Below are positions 45,434 to 55,595 of a stretch of DNA of 64,000 nt, one piece after another; positions within the stretch are counted from its first letter, which is position 1; every line of letters starts with the position of its first letter. The translations under genes were made by a program, and so were the position numbers. This DNA is from Palsa-1248 sp963737835 (GTDB taxonomy: Bacteria > Gemmatimonadota > Gemmatimonadetes > Gemmatimonadales > Gemmatimonadaceae), in assembly GCA_963737835.1 (NCBI GenBank), contig CAVTUH010000003.1, positions 186,001 through 250,000 of the forward strand. Direction: 5' to 3'. The notes under the pieces are model-generated. The model was given only the letters and a program-made list of their open reading frames with translations, did no database searches and was not told where the DNA came from.

Positions 45434-47122
45434 ATGGGTATCCAATCGGATCGCTGGATCACGCGCATGGCCCTCGAGAAGCGGATGATCGAGCCCTTCG
45501 AGGGGCGTCAAATGCGCGAAGGCGTCATCTCGTACGGCGTGAGCTCGTACGGCTACGACATGCGCGTGGCCCGAGAGTTCAAGATCTTCACCAATGTGCT
45601 GAACTCGATCGTCGACCCCAAGAACTTCGACCCCCGGTCCTTTGTCGAGTTCGAAGGCGACGTCTGCATCGTCCCCCCCAACTCGTTCGCCCTCGCGCGC
45701 TCCGTCGAGTATTTCCGCATCCCCCGCGACGTCGTCACGGTCTGCGTCGGAAAATCGACCTACGCCAGGTGCTTCAGTGGTGACACCCGGGTCGCGCTTG
45801 TAGACGGCACAGCCCCGACCCTTGAGGAGCTCGCGGAGCGCGCCGCACGCGGCGAGATGTTTTGGGGATATAGTCTGGGCGAATACGGGCGCATCATCGT
45901 GGCACGGCTCGAGGCCCCGCGCTTCATCGCGCGCGATTCGCTCCTGGAGATCGTGCTGGACGACGGCGCAGTCATTCGCGCGACCCCAGACCACGGGTTC
46001 ATCCGTCGCGACGGCCAGGTCACCCAAGCCGCCGATCTTCGCCCTGGCGATTCGCTCATGCCCCTCTATCGCGAGCTCGCTCGCGGGTATGAGTCGGTCT
46101 ATCAGCCGCTCAACGGTCACCTGACTGGAACGCACCGTTTGGCAGATGAGTGGAACCTCCGGCATGGCCTGTACGGGGCTGCGGCTGGTACGCACCGGCA
46201 CCACCGCGATCACGATCGACGAAACAACTGCCCATGGAACATCGAACGGATGCCTGCGGGAGAGCATATCGCCCATCACAACGCGCAGAACTACGGAGAG
46301 GACTTCGACCCAGACGAGCATAGCCGGGCGATTCGCTCGGCACTAGCAGACTTGTCTGCGGACGCGGCCTGGCGGTCCAATTACTCGTCGCTGCAGCGGG
46401 CACGCGTCTACGCATTTTGGACGGATGACAGGTATGCCGAGGCGCGCCAGCGCCTCTCGGCAGCACAGCTTGCCTCTTGGACGCCGACCCGACGCGCCGT
46501 CCAGAGCGCCGCCATGACTCGTCACTACGCTGCCCATCCTGAAGCACGGCGCTTGCGCGGTGAGCACTCAGCTCGAGCCTGGGCGCGCGATGACGGCAGG
46601 CGGCGCTCCGCACAACGTGAGCTTGCACGTGCCATGCGGATTCGCCCCGAAATTACGGCGGACGTCGTCCGAAAGGCTCTCAATGCAACGGGGTCAATCC
46701 GCGGCGCAGCGCGCATGCTTCGATGCGACCGTTCAGTCTTCCGGCGGTTCCGCGAAGTGGTAGGTGCTGCACGCGGCACTCCTGCCGTTAGAAACCACAA
46801 AGTCGCGGCTATTCGCGACGTCCCCGGTGAGCACGACGTTTACTGCTTGACAGTTCCCGAAGCCGGAAACTTCGCACTCGCCGCCGGCCTGTTTGTGGAG
46901 AATTGTGGTATTATCACAAATGTGACCCCTTTCGAACCGGAGTGGGAAGGCTTCGTCACACTCGAGATCTCCAACACCACACCCCTGCCGGCCAAGATCT
47001 ACGCCAACGAGGGCATCGCGCAGGTCCTCTTCTTCAAGGGCGACGAGCCACCGGAAGTCTCCTACGCCGACAAGAAGGGGAAATACCAGGGCCAAAAGGG
47101 TGTGACCCTCCCGAAACTGTAG
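45434..47122 (+). CDS. dcd: dCTP deaminase precursor containing an intein
   Basis: Dcd deaminates dCTP to dUTP for thymidylate supply. The 562-aa precursor divides into an N-extein (residues 1-112), a 378-aa intein (113-490) and a C-extein (491-562). Joined exteins give 184 aa, a normal Dcd length, reading GKSTYAR|CGIITNVTPFEPEW across the junction with the active-site Ser, Arg and, later, Glu in VTLEISNTT. The intein therefore sits in the catalytic motif, and activity requires splicing. It is the only full gene on the plus strand and is divergent from nuo. Confidence 0.95.
   Translation: MGIQSDRWITRMALEKRMIEPFEGRQMREGVISYGVSSYGYDMRVAREFKIFTNVLNSIVDPKNFDPRSFVEFEGDVCIVPPNSFALARSVEYFRIPRDVVTVCVGKSTYARCFSGDTRVALVDGTAPTLEELAERAARGEMFWGYSLGEYGRIIVARLEAPRFIARDSLLEIVLDDGAVIRATPDHGFIRRDGQVTQAADLRPGDSLMPLYRELARGYESVYQPLNGHLTGTHRLADEWNLRHGLYGAAAGTHRHHRDHDRRNNCPWNIERMPAGEHIAHHNAQNYGEDFDPDEHSRAIRSALADLSADAAWRSNYSSLQRARVYAFWTDDRYAEARQRLSAAQLASWTPTRRAVQSAAMTRHYAAHPEARRLRGEHSARAWARDDGRRRSAQRELARAMRIRPEITADVVRKALNATGSIRGAARMLRCDRSVFRRFREVVGAARGTPAVRNHKVAAIRDVPGEHDVYCLTVPEAGNFALAAGLFVENCGIITNVTPFEPEWEGFVTLEISNTTPLPAKIYANEGIAQVLFFKGDEPPEVSYADKKGKYQGQKGVTLPKL
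45770..46903 (+). mobile_element. Intein with HNH homing-endonuclease motif, inserted in dcd
   Basis: The intein has 378 aa. Block A is CFSGDTRVAL (catalytic Cys1); block B is ATPDHGF at intein residues 71-77 with its Thr and His; block F is VYCLTVPEAGNFAL (357-370); block G is AGLFVEN followed by Cys+1. The penultimate residue is Glu where His is usual. Residues of about 141-170 (HRHHRDHDRRNNCPWNIER, then EHIAHHN) match an HNH nuclease. Residues of about 295-325 (ITADVVRKAL, SIRGAARMLRCDRSVFRRF) look like a helix-turn-helix, probably for target DNA binding. The layout suggests a still-mobile element. Confidence 0.9.
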
Positions 47123-47168
47123 GGCGGCGCGCAACCGGACCGCCACACGGAGACATTTCGTGCGGCGG

Positions 47169-47266
47169 GTAGGGGCGACGCAATGCGTCGCCCGCTCGTG
47201 GGACCGGAACGACCCTCGGTGATCGTACGGGCGGCGATGGAGGGCGACGCATTGCGTCGCCCCTAC
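47169..47266. repeat. Pair of inverted GGGCGACGCA hairpins between convergent dcd and sdhB
   Basis: Two perfect hairpins with 10-bp stems GGGCGACGCA/TGCGTCGCCC and one-base loops lie at 47173-47193 and 47242-47262. With flanking GTAG the two copies form a perfect 25-bp inverted pair (47169-47193 and 47242-47266). Being between the dcd stop and the sdhB stop, they may end transcription in both directions. Similar short palindromes are common intergenic repeats in GC-rich bacteria. Confidence 0.7.
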
Positions 47267-47301
47267 TCGCCGGAAATCCGGTCGCCGGTTACGACCTCAG
47301 G

Positions 47302-48078
47302 CTACGCGGTCGGGCCGACCGTCTCCCGCTCGAAGCTGCCATGAATCGTCGCGCGCAGGTAGTCCGCGTTCATCCGCCCGATCGTATCGATGCTGATGAG
47401 TTTGGGGCATGCCTCCTGACACTCGCCGAACAGCGTGCACGAGCCAAAGTGCTCGGCGTCCATTTGCGCGACCATCCGCACGACGCGACGCAGACGCTCC
47501 GGCTGTCCCTGCGGAAGCTCGCTCAGATGCGTGATCTTGGCCGCGGTGAACAGGGAGGCCGATCCGTTGGGGCACGCGGCGACACAGGCCCCGCACCCGA
47601 TGCACGCCGCTGCGTCCATCGCCGCCTCGGCCGCGTCCTTCGGCACGAGGATCTCGTTCGCATCGCGGGCGCCGCCCGTCGGCGCCGTGATGTAACCACC
47701 GGCCTGGATGATCCGGTCGAAGGCCGACCGATCGACCACGAGATCCTTGATCACCGGAAACGCGACCGATCGCCACGGCTCGACCGTGATGGTTGCACCG
47801 TCGGCGAAGTTGCGCATGTGCACCTGACACGTAGCGGCACCGCGGACCGGCCCGTGCGCGACGCCGTCGATCATCATGGCGCACGACCCGCAGATCCCCT
47901 CGCGGCAGTCGTGGCTGAAGGCGATCGGATCCTCCATCCGCTCGCCGAGCCGTTCATTCACGACGTCCAGCATCTCGAGGAAGGAAGCGTCCGGGTTGAT
48001 ATCGGGCGCTGCATACTCCACGAAGTGCCCCGGCCCACGGGCGCTGGCTTGCCGCCACACTCGCAGCGTGATGTTCAT
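47302..48078 (-). CDS. sdhB: Succinate dehydrogenase/fumarate reductase iron-sulfur subunit
   Basis: It transfers electrons from FAD to quinone. The 258-aa protein has the [2Fe-2S] motif CREGICGSCAMMIDG near 60, the [4Fe-4S] motif CIGCGACVAACPNGS near 155, and CTLFGECQEACPKLI for the [3Fe-4S] centre. It is last in sdhC-sdhA-sdhB, four bases after sdhA. Confidence 0.96.
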   Translation of the reverse strand: MNITLRVWRQASARGPGHFVEYAAPDINPDASFLEMLDVVNERLGERMEDPIAFSHDCREGICGSCAMMIDGVAHGPVRGAATCQVHMRNFADGATITVEPWRSVAFPVIKDLVVDRSAFDRIIQAGGYITAPTGGARDANEILVPKDAAEAAMDAAACIGCGACVAACPNGSASLFTAAKITHLSELPQGQPERLRRVVRMVAQMDAEHFGSCTLFGECQEACPKLISIDTIGRMNADYLRATIHGSFERETVGPTA

Positions 48079-48082
48079 GGCG

Positions 48083-49999
<1,917 letters not shown>

Positions 50000-50003
50000 A
50001 GCG

Positions 50004-50657
50004 TCACCTCACCCATCCAGCCAGGACGGCGATCGGAACGAGCGCAAAGCCGACGGCGATGACGATCGCGATCACCGTCGCGACCGGCCGCCGCAGCGGG
50101 TCGCGCGAGGGCCGCGCGAGCCCCAACGTGCGGATCGAGCTCCACGCGCCGTGGTAGAGGTGCAGTCCGAGCGCAAGCATCGCGATCAAATAGAACACGG
50201 CGACCGGCCAGACATGAAAGCCCGTGACGACGTTGAGATACACGTCCCCCGGGTGAAACACGGGAAGCAGCGTGCCGGTCGTGAAATGCAGCAGGTGGAA
50301 CACAACGAAGACGAGCAACAGTCCCCCGCCCCACCGAATCGTGCGGGCCGCGAAGGTCGACACCTGGGGGTCGCGCTCGTCGTATCCCACGGGCCGCGCG
50401 GCGAGCGCGCGGCGCGTGAGGCGCACGGCGGCATTGATGTGGAGCACGACGGCCACCAGGAGCACGACTCGGACGAGCCACAAGAGTTCGCCCGTGCCGT
50501 GCAGGAACCGACTGTACGCGTTGATGCGCTCGGGCCCCTGGAAGATCAGCAGGTTGCCGAGCATATGCATCACGACGAACGCGACGAGGATGAGCCCCGT
50601 CACTGCCATGATGATTTTCTTGCCGATCGTCGACTGGTAGAACTGCCAGAGGCCCAC
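50004..50657 (-). CDS. sdhC: Succinate dehydrogenase cytochrome b subunit, single-anchor type
   Basis: The 217-aa membrane protein has five hydrophobic segments and candidate haem-ligand His residues in VVMHMLGNL, VVLHINAAV, VVFHLLHFTTG, TGFHVWPVAVF and LGLHLYHGAWS, the pattern of dihaem type-B SdhC/FrdC. No sdhD is present, consistent with one large anchor. Starting MGLWQFYQSTIGKKIIMAVTG, it lies 18 bases after mdh and 4 before sdhA. Confidence 0.93.
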   Translation of the reverse strand: MGLWQFYQSTIGKKIIMAVTGLILVAFVVMHMLGNLLIFQGPERINAYSRFLHGTGELLWLVRVVLLVAVVLHINAAVRLTRRALAARPVGYDERDPQVSTFAARTIRWGGGLLLVFVVFHLLHFTTGTLLPVFHPGDVYLNVVTGFHVWPVAVFYLIAMLALGLHLYHGAWSSIRTLGLARPSRDPLRRPVATVIAIVIAVGFALVPIAVLAGWVR

Positions 50658-50675
50658 GGCGCCGGCGTGTCGTGG

Positions 50676-51605
50676 CTAGAGCTTGACCACCGCCATCGGC
50701 TCGCGCACCGCTTCTGCGCTCTTCGCCAGCTCGGCCCGCTCACTGGCGGTCAACTCCACCTCGAAGATCCGCTCCAGACCACGACGGCCCAGCTTGCAGG
50801 GCACCCCGAGGAAAAGACCCGACATCCCGTACTCGCCCTCGAGCCACGCGGCACACGGTAGCACGCGCTTCTCATCGTGCACGATGGCCTTCACCATCTC
50901 GACCGCCGCGGCCAATGGCGCGTAGTAGGCCGACCCCGTCTTGAGGTGCTTCACGATCTCGGCGCCGCCGCTCCGCGTGCGAGTGACGATGGCATCCAGT
51001 CGTGCCCGATCCAGCAACTGCGTCACCGGAATACCACTGACCGAGGTGTAGGACACGAGCGGGACCATGGTGTCCCCGTGCCCGCCGAGGACCATGGCTT
51101 GGATGTCGCGCACCGAGACGTCCAGCGCTTGCGCCAGAAACGCGCGGAAGCGGGCCGTGTCGAGCACCCCCGCCATCCCGATCACGCGCTCACGCGGGAA
51201 CCCCGTCACCTTCTTCGCCACGTAGCACATGACGTCGAGCGGGTTCGACACCATGACGATGATTGCGTCGGGCGACGTGGCCTTGATGGCCTCGCTGACC
51301 TGGCGGACAATGCCCGCGTTCGTGGCGAGCAGGTCGTCACGGGACATGCCGGGCTTGCGCGCAATGCCAGCCGTGATGACGACGATCTCGGAACCCGCAG
51401 TCTCGGCGTAGTCGTTCGTCCCGGTCACCAACGAGTCGAACCCCTCGATCGGCGCGGACTGGTACTGGTCGAGGCCCTTGCCCTGGGGAATGCCATCAGC
51501 CACGTCGACCATGACGACGTGACGTGCGAGCTGCTTCTCAGCGATCCGTTGCGCGGCCGTGGCGCCGACGTTGCCGGCACCGACCACAGTTATTTTGTCG
51601 ACCAT
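50676..51605 (-). CDS. mdh: Malate dehydrogenase
   Basis: It oxidises malate with NAD. The 309-aa LDH-like protein has VVGAGNVGATAAQRIAEKQL, the NAD-specific Asp in VMVDV, ITAGIARKPGMSRDDLLATN, VSNPLDVMCYVA, and the catalytic His in GGHGDTMVPLVSY. It is translated with sdhCAB, so two consecutive TCA steps share one transcript. Confidence 0.96.
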   Translation of the reverse strand: MVDKITVVGAGNVGATAAQRIAEKQLARHVVMVDVADGIPQGKGLDQYQSAPIEGFDSLVTGTNDYAETAGSEIVVITAGIARKPGMSRDDLLATNAGIVRQVSEAIKATSPDAIIVMVSNPLDVMCYVAKKVTGFPRERVIGMAGVLDTARFRAFLAQALDVSVRDIQAMVLGGHGDTMVPLVSYTSVSGIPVTQLLDRARLDAIVTRTRSGGAEIVKHLKTGSAYYAPLAAAVEMVKAIVHDEKRVLPCAAWLEGEYGMSGLFLGVPCKLGRRGLERIFEVELTASERAELAKSAEAVREPMAVVKL

Positions 51606-51623
51606 ACAGCGAAGTTTACGCGG

Positions 51624-52616
51624 TCACCCACCAACTTGCGAGAGCGCGCGCAGCCCACCGACTTGCATCTGTAACAGCGCGTGTTCGCGCGGTTTCTCCG
51701 CGAGCGCGGCGCGGAATGCTGGCTCGAGCGGCACGCCGCCGCGGAGCGGCCCGCGCAGATCGACCTCGTGGTCGCCGAACAAACAGGTCCGCAAGCGACC
51801 GTCGGCAGTCAGACGCACACGGTTGCACGACGCGCAATACGTGTGGCTCATCGGCGTGATGACACCGATTGTGCCGGCTGCACCGTGGAGTCGGTAGTAG
51901 CTCGCGGGGCCGTTGCCCCGCGTGGGACCGGCCGCCGGCGCGAGCGGCGCGACCTCCGCGATGCGACTCAGGACCTCGTCGCTCGGCACAGTGTGCTCCC
52001 AGGTCAGCGCGCGCATGTCTCCCACCGGCATGAGCTCGATGAACCGCACGTGCCACTCGTGCGCCAACGTCAGCCGCGCAAAATCCTCGACCTCGTCGTC
52101 GTTGATGCCGCGCATCACGACGACGTTGATCTTGATCGGCGACAGCCCGGCTTGCTCGGCGCTCGCCGCCGCGGCGATCGGATCAAAGCCCAGGTCGCGA
52201 CGAGCGATGCGCGCGATCCGATCCGCTCGCAGGCTGTCCGCGCTCATGTTCACGCGGTCGAGCCCCGCGTCTCGGAGCGGCGCCGCCAGCTCGGCGAGAC
52301 GGACGCCATTGGTGGAAAGCGCGATGTCCTCGATCTCGGGAACCGCGCGCAACAGCGCCACCAGACGCACGAGATCCGGCCGGATCGTCGGCTCGCCGCC
52401 CGTAATCCGAATTCGGCGAAGGCCGAGCGGCGCCAATTGACGCACGACCGCGGCGATCTCTTCGTAGGACAGGATGTCCGCCTTGGGCAGCCATATCAGC
52501 CCCTCCGGTGGCATGCAGTAGAGACACCGGAAATTGCAGCGGTCGGTCACCGAGATGCGCAGGTACTCGATCTGGCGGCCGAACTGGTCGCGCGCGATGG
52601 ATGTGGGCGTGCTCAT
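51624..52616 (-). CDS. moaA: GTP 3',8-cyclase (radical SAM)
   Basis: It makes 3',8-cyclo-GTP, the first step of molybdenum cofactor synthesis. The 330-aa protein has the SAM cluster CNFRCLYC (CX3CX2C) near residue 30, RITGGEPTIRPDL, the second cluster CASCNRVRLTADGRLRTC near 260, and ends in Gly-Gly, needed for activity in this family. The ATG overlaps the moaE stop by four bases. Confidence 0.96.
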   Translation of the reverse strand: MSTPTSIARDQFGRQIEYLRISVTDRCNFRCLYCMPPEGLIWLPKADILSYEEIAAVVRQLAPLGLRRIRITGGEPTIRPDLVRLVALLRAVPEIEDIALSTNGVRLAELAAPLRDAGLDRVNMSADSLRADRIARIARRDLGFDPIAAAASAEQAGLSPIKINVVVMRGINDDEVEDFARLTLAHEWHVRFIELMPVGDMRALTWEHTVPSDEVLSRIAEVAPLAPAAGPTRGNGPASYYRLHGAAGTIGVITPMSHTYCASCNRVRLTADGRLRTCLFGDHEVDLRGPLRGGVPLEPAFRAALAEKPREHALLQMQVGGLRALSQVGG

Positions 52617-53110
52617 GCGCCGGCTCTCACGTCATCGATTTCCGCGCGATGCTGCGGCATGCGCGTCGGATCCACCCACTCCCGCGTGCCGTCCGTGTAG
52701 TGTTCGCGCTTCCACACCGGCAACCGGCGCTTGACGTGTTCGATCACGTAGCGCGTCGCATCCTGCGCAGGACCCCGCCGCTCATGTGACGCCGCAATCG
52801 CGATACTGATGTCTCCGACGGCGAGGTATCCGACCCGGTGCTCGGCCGCGATCGCCCGTGTGCCAAACCGCTGCGCCGCTTCACCCACGATCGTCTGGAG
52901 CTCACGGGCCGCCATCGCCGAATACGCTTGATAGTCGATCCCGACCACGGGCCGGCCGTCGTTCGCATGACGAACCGTCCCCAGGAACACAGAGGATGCT
53001 CCCGCGCCCGGATCCGCGACCATCTGGACGAGGCCGCTCACATCCAGCACGCGCTCGACGATCGCAGCGTGCGCGAGCCCCGCGCTCGAGGCCATCGCCA
53101 GGTCAGTCAT
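52613..53110 (-). CDS. moaE: Molybdopterin synthase catalytic subunit
   Basis: With MoaD it inserts sulfur into precursor Z. The 165-aa protein has GASSVFLGTVRHANDGRPVVGIDYQAY (in parts VFLGTVR and GIDYQAY), IAAEHRVGYLAVGDISIAIAASHERR and the catalytic Lys in LPVWKREHY. The start overlaps moaD. Confidence 0.95.
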   Translation of the reverse strand: MTDLAMASSAGLAHAAIVERVLDVSGLVQMVADPGAGASSVFLGTVRHANDGRPVVGIDYQAYSAMAARELQTIVGEAAQRFGTRAIAAEHRVGYLAVGDISIAIAASHERRGPAQDATRYVIEHVKRRLPVWKREHYTDGTREWVDPTRMPQHRAEIDDVRAGA

Positions 53111-53349
53111 CCGCCCGCCACTGGAGGGATCAACGCCACCTCGTCGTCCGCGGCGAGGACGCGATCGTACTCGGCGTACTCGCGATTGACCGCAACCAAT
53201 GGATGGGGCGGCAGCCGGTCGGCACCCCCCTCGGATCGAACCCTGGCGAGGAGGTCAGCGACCGTCGCGCCCGGAGGAGCCGTCACGTCCAGCTGCGTAC
53301 GCCCGAAGGCGTCAGCATAGGACGCGAAAAGCAGGACAGTGATTGTCAT
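53107..53349 (-). CDS. moaD: Molybdopterin synthase sulfur carrier subunit
   Basis: The 80-aa ubiquitin-like protein ends in PPVAGG, the Gly-Gly that is adenylated and thiocarboxylated. VLLFASYADAFGRTQLDVTAPPGATV is typical of MoaD (parts: LLFASYA, VTAPPGATV). It is the first gene of moaD-moaE-moaA-mdh-sdhCAB. Confidence 0.94.
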   Translation of the reverse strand: MTITVLLFASYADAFGRTQLDVTAPPGATVADLLARVRSEGGADRLPPHPLVAVNREYAEYDRVLAADDEVALIPPVAGG

Positions 53350-53397
53350 GAGCGGCCTTCTCGGAATGTAACCGAAGCGCCGCGAAGGCCCCGCCGC

Positions 53398-53718
53398 CTA
53401 GGCTTCGGACAGCTCCGACACCGACACGTGTGCGACGAGCGCGCGCAACTCCTTGGACGGCTTGAACACCGGCACTGGCCTGGCCGACACCTCCACCGGC
53501 GCACCCGTCCTGGGGTTACGGGCCATCCGCGTCTTGCGCTGGCGGATCTTGAAGGTCCCGAACCCGCGAACCTCGATGTTGCGCTGATCGCGGAGTGCCT
53601 CTTTTATGGCGTCGAGGAACGAGTCGACCACGCGGGCACAGTCTTTTTTGGAGATCATCGGCCCTGCAGTGCGCGCGATTTGCGTTGTGACGTGCTCGAC
53701 GAGGTCGGCTTTAGTCAT
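53398..53718 (-). CDS. HU/IHF-family DNA-binding protein
   Basis: A histone-like protein that bends DNA. From MTKADLVEHVTTQIA it has 106 aa with the signature VRGFGTFKIRQRKTRMARNPRTGAPVEV (parts: GFGTF, RNPRTG) that forms the DNA-contacting arms. The tail of about 15 residues past SKELRALV is longer than in HU. A start at 53763 would add 15 residues but lies in the leader. HU versus IHF cannot be settled by eye. Confidence 0.93.
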   Translation of the reverse strand: MTKADLVEHVTTQIARTAGPMISKKDCARVVDSFLDAIKEALRDQRNIEVRGFGTFKIRQRKTRMARNPRTGAPVEVSARPVPVFKPSKELRALVAHVSVSELSEA

Positions 53719-53799
53719 CGGTAGACCCCAACGAAAGACGCTTAGGCGAAACAGATCCGTCATGCGGCGGGCCCGCCTCGGCCGCGCGCTCGTGGGTCG

Positions 53800-53828
53800 A
53801 AGCTACGGCGTTACTTATTACGCGTCAA
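53800..53828 (-). promoter_or_regulatory. Candidate promoter of the HU gene
   Basis: TTGACG (53828-53823) overlaps the carA stop codon; after 17 bases comes TAGCTT (53805-53800) on the minus strand. The leader of about 75 bases contains a perfect 12-bp palindrome GGCGGGCCCGCC at 53766-53777. The -35 matches five of six consensus bases, the -10 three. Confidence 0.4.
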
Positions 53829-54985
53829 GAGCTTGGCTCGCTGACCCCAGCCGCGGCGCCTGCTACTGCCGGGTTCGCCGGTTCCCCCCGTATGGACGCC
53901 ATGAAGGCGTCGAATAGAGGCCGGGCATCGTGGGGCCCTGGGGCAGCCTCAGGGTGGTATTGCACCGCAAAGATGGGCAACTCCCGGTGGCGCAGCCCCT
54001 CGATCGTGTGGTCGTTGAGATTGACGTGCGTCACTTCCAGGGCAGACGCGCCAGCCACCCCCTCTCGCGAGCCGCTAACGGCGAATCCGTGGTTCTGTGA
54101 CGTGATCGTCACGAGGTCTCTCTCGATCTCGAGAACCGGATGATTTCCCCCCCGGTGGCCATACGGCATCTTCTCCGTCTGGCCGCCAAACGTGAGCGCG
54201 ATAAGCTGATGCCCGAGACAGATACCGAAGATCGGCACCCCGCGATCCGCGATCGCGCGGATGATTGGCGGCGCGTACGTCACCGCCGCCGGGTCACCAG
54301 GCCCATTCGAGAGAAACACGCCGTCTGGTTCCAGATCCAACGCCGCCTCCGCAGTCGTCGCGGCCGGCACGACCGTGACGCGGCAGCCCCGCTCGTCGAA
54401 CAAGCGTAGGATGTTGGTTTTGATCCCGTAGTCGTACGCCACGATATGGTTGCGCGCCTTCGGGTTGCCAAATGCGTACGCCTCGCGCGTCGAGACCTGC
54501 GTCGCGAGATCCAGCCCGTCCATCGACGGGCAGCTGGCAAGCACATCGCGCGCTTCGTCCGTCACGTCGACGCCCGGCGCGATGACGCCGCGCATGACGC
54601 CCAACCTCAGAAGCCGCGTGAGCTTCCTGGTATCAACCTCAGCGAGGATGGGCACTTGGGCATCGGCCAGCCAACGGTCGAGCGAGCCGATCGCCCGCCA
54701 GTTCGAATACGCACGTGACAACTCTCGCACGACGATGCCGGCTGCCTGCGGTCTGCTCGACTCCGGATCCTCGTCGTTGATCCCATAGTTCCCGATTTGC
54801 GGAGCCGTCAACACCACGATCTGCCCGCCGTACGATGGGTCCGTAAAGACTTCCTGATACCCGGTCATGTTCGTCGTGAACACGACTTCGGCGCAGGTCG
54901 CTCGTGTGTTGGGACCGAGCCGGCCGCGAAAAAGGGTTCCATCCTCGAGGAGGAGGAACCCTGGCTGAAACGTCGGAGGCGTCAT
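53825..54985 (-). CDS. carA: Carbamoyl-phosphate synthase small subunit
   Basis: It supplies ammonia from glutamine for carbamoyl phosphate, a precursor of pyrimidines and arginine. The 386-aa protein starts with LLLEDGTLFRGRLG, has TNMTGYQEVFTDPSYGGQIV, and an amidotransferase half with GICLGHQLIALTFGG and QYHPEAAPGPHDA. A tail of about 20 residues is Ala-rich. No carB is in the window. Confidence 0.96.
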   Translation of the reverse strand: MTPPTFQPGFLLLEDGTLFRGRLGPNTRATCAEVVFTTNMTGYQEVFTDPSYGGQIVVLTAPQIGNYGINDEDPESSRPQAAGIVVRELSRAYSNWRAIGSLDRWLADAQVPILAEVDTRKLTRLLRLGVMRGVIAPGVDVTDEARDVLASCPSMDGLDLATQVSTREAYAFGNPKARNHIVAYDYGIKTNILRLFDERGCRVTVVPAATTAEAALDLEPDGVFLSNGPGDPAAVTYAPPIIRAIADRGVPIFGICLGHQLIALTFGGQTEKMPYGHRGGNHPVLEIERDLVTITSQNHGFAVSGSREGVAGASALEVTHVNLNDHTIEGLRHRELPIFAVQYHPEAAPGPHDARPLFDAFMASIRGEPANPAVAGAAAGVSEPSS

Positions 54986-55053
54986 GAGGCGATCAGGTCA
55001 GGCGCTCTGCGTCGATAGACCCTGCGCGGTGCACCCTCATCCATACCCCGCCG

Positions 55054-55540
55054 TCATTTCTTTGAATTCGGGGCTGGCGTCGTTGGCACCGCCGTAGTCG
55101 GTGCCGGCGTTTGGGTCGCTGGTGCCTTCGCGGTGGCCGGAGCTGATCCCTTTCCAGCCGGAGCGGCCCCTTGGGCCCCCGGCGCAGCCTGGTTCTGCCC
55201 GGGAAGGAATGGCAGGGCCGGCGCCGATTGCGCCGGGGCGGGCGCAGGTGCGGCCGGCTGCGGCGTGAGCCCCTGCTCCAGCACGGACTTGGGCGTGCGT
55301 CCACGTGCGGCTCCGACCTGCAGCAGGAACGCGAGCGCGATGAAGATCCCGCCCGTCCACCACGTGATCTTGGTAAGCCAGGTCCCCGCTTGACGGGTCC
55401 CAATGAAGGCGTCCGGCGACGAGCTCACACCACCAAAGCTCGCGGCCATTCCCGTCCCTTTGCCCGCCTGCAACAAGAATGGCGGCCACAAGGACGAAGC
55501 TATCGAAGATGAGTAGAACCAGTATCAGCGTCGTGAACAT
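55054..55540 (-). CDS. secG: Preprotein translocase subunit SecG, frameshifted near its start
   Basis: SecG assists SecYE-mediated export. The start MFTTLILVLLIFDSFVLVAAIL (first helix) is in one frame from 55540; LLQAGKGTGMAASFGG, the conserved SecG loop, and the second helix ITWWTGGIFIALAFLLQVG follow in another frame down to 55054. One surplus base near 55470 accounts for this. The 60-residue tail is Ala/Pro/Gln-rich. An AT-rich leader (55541-55595) with TTTCG-TAACTT-CGAAA and a possible TTGATC/CAGATT promoter precedes it. Confidence 0.85.
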
Positions 55541-55595
55541 CAGGCTCGAGGCAAAATTTCGTAACTTCGAAATCTGTCGGCCCGGACGGCACGGA

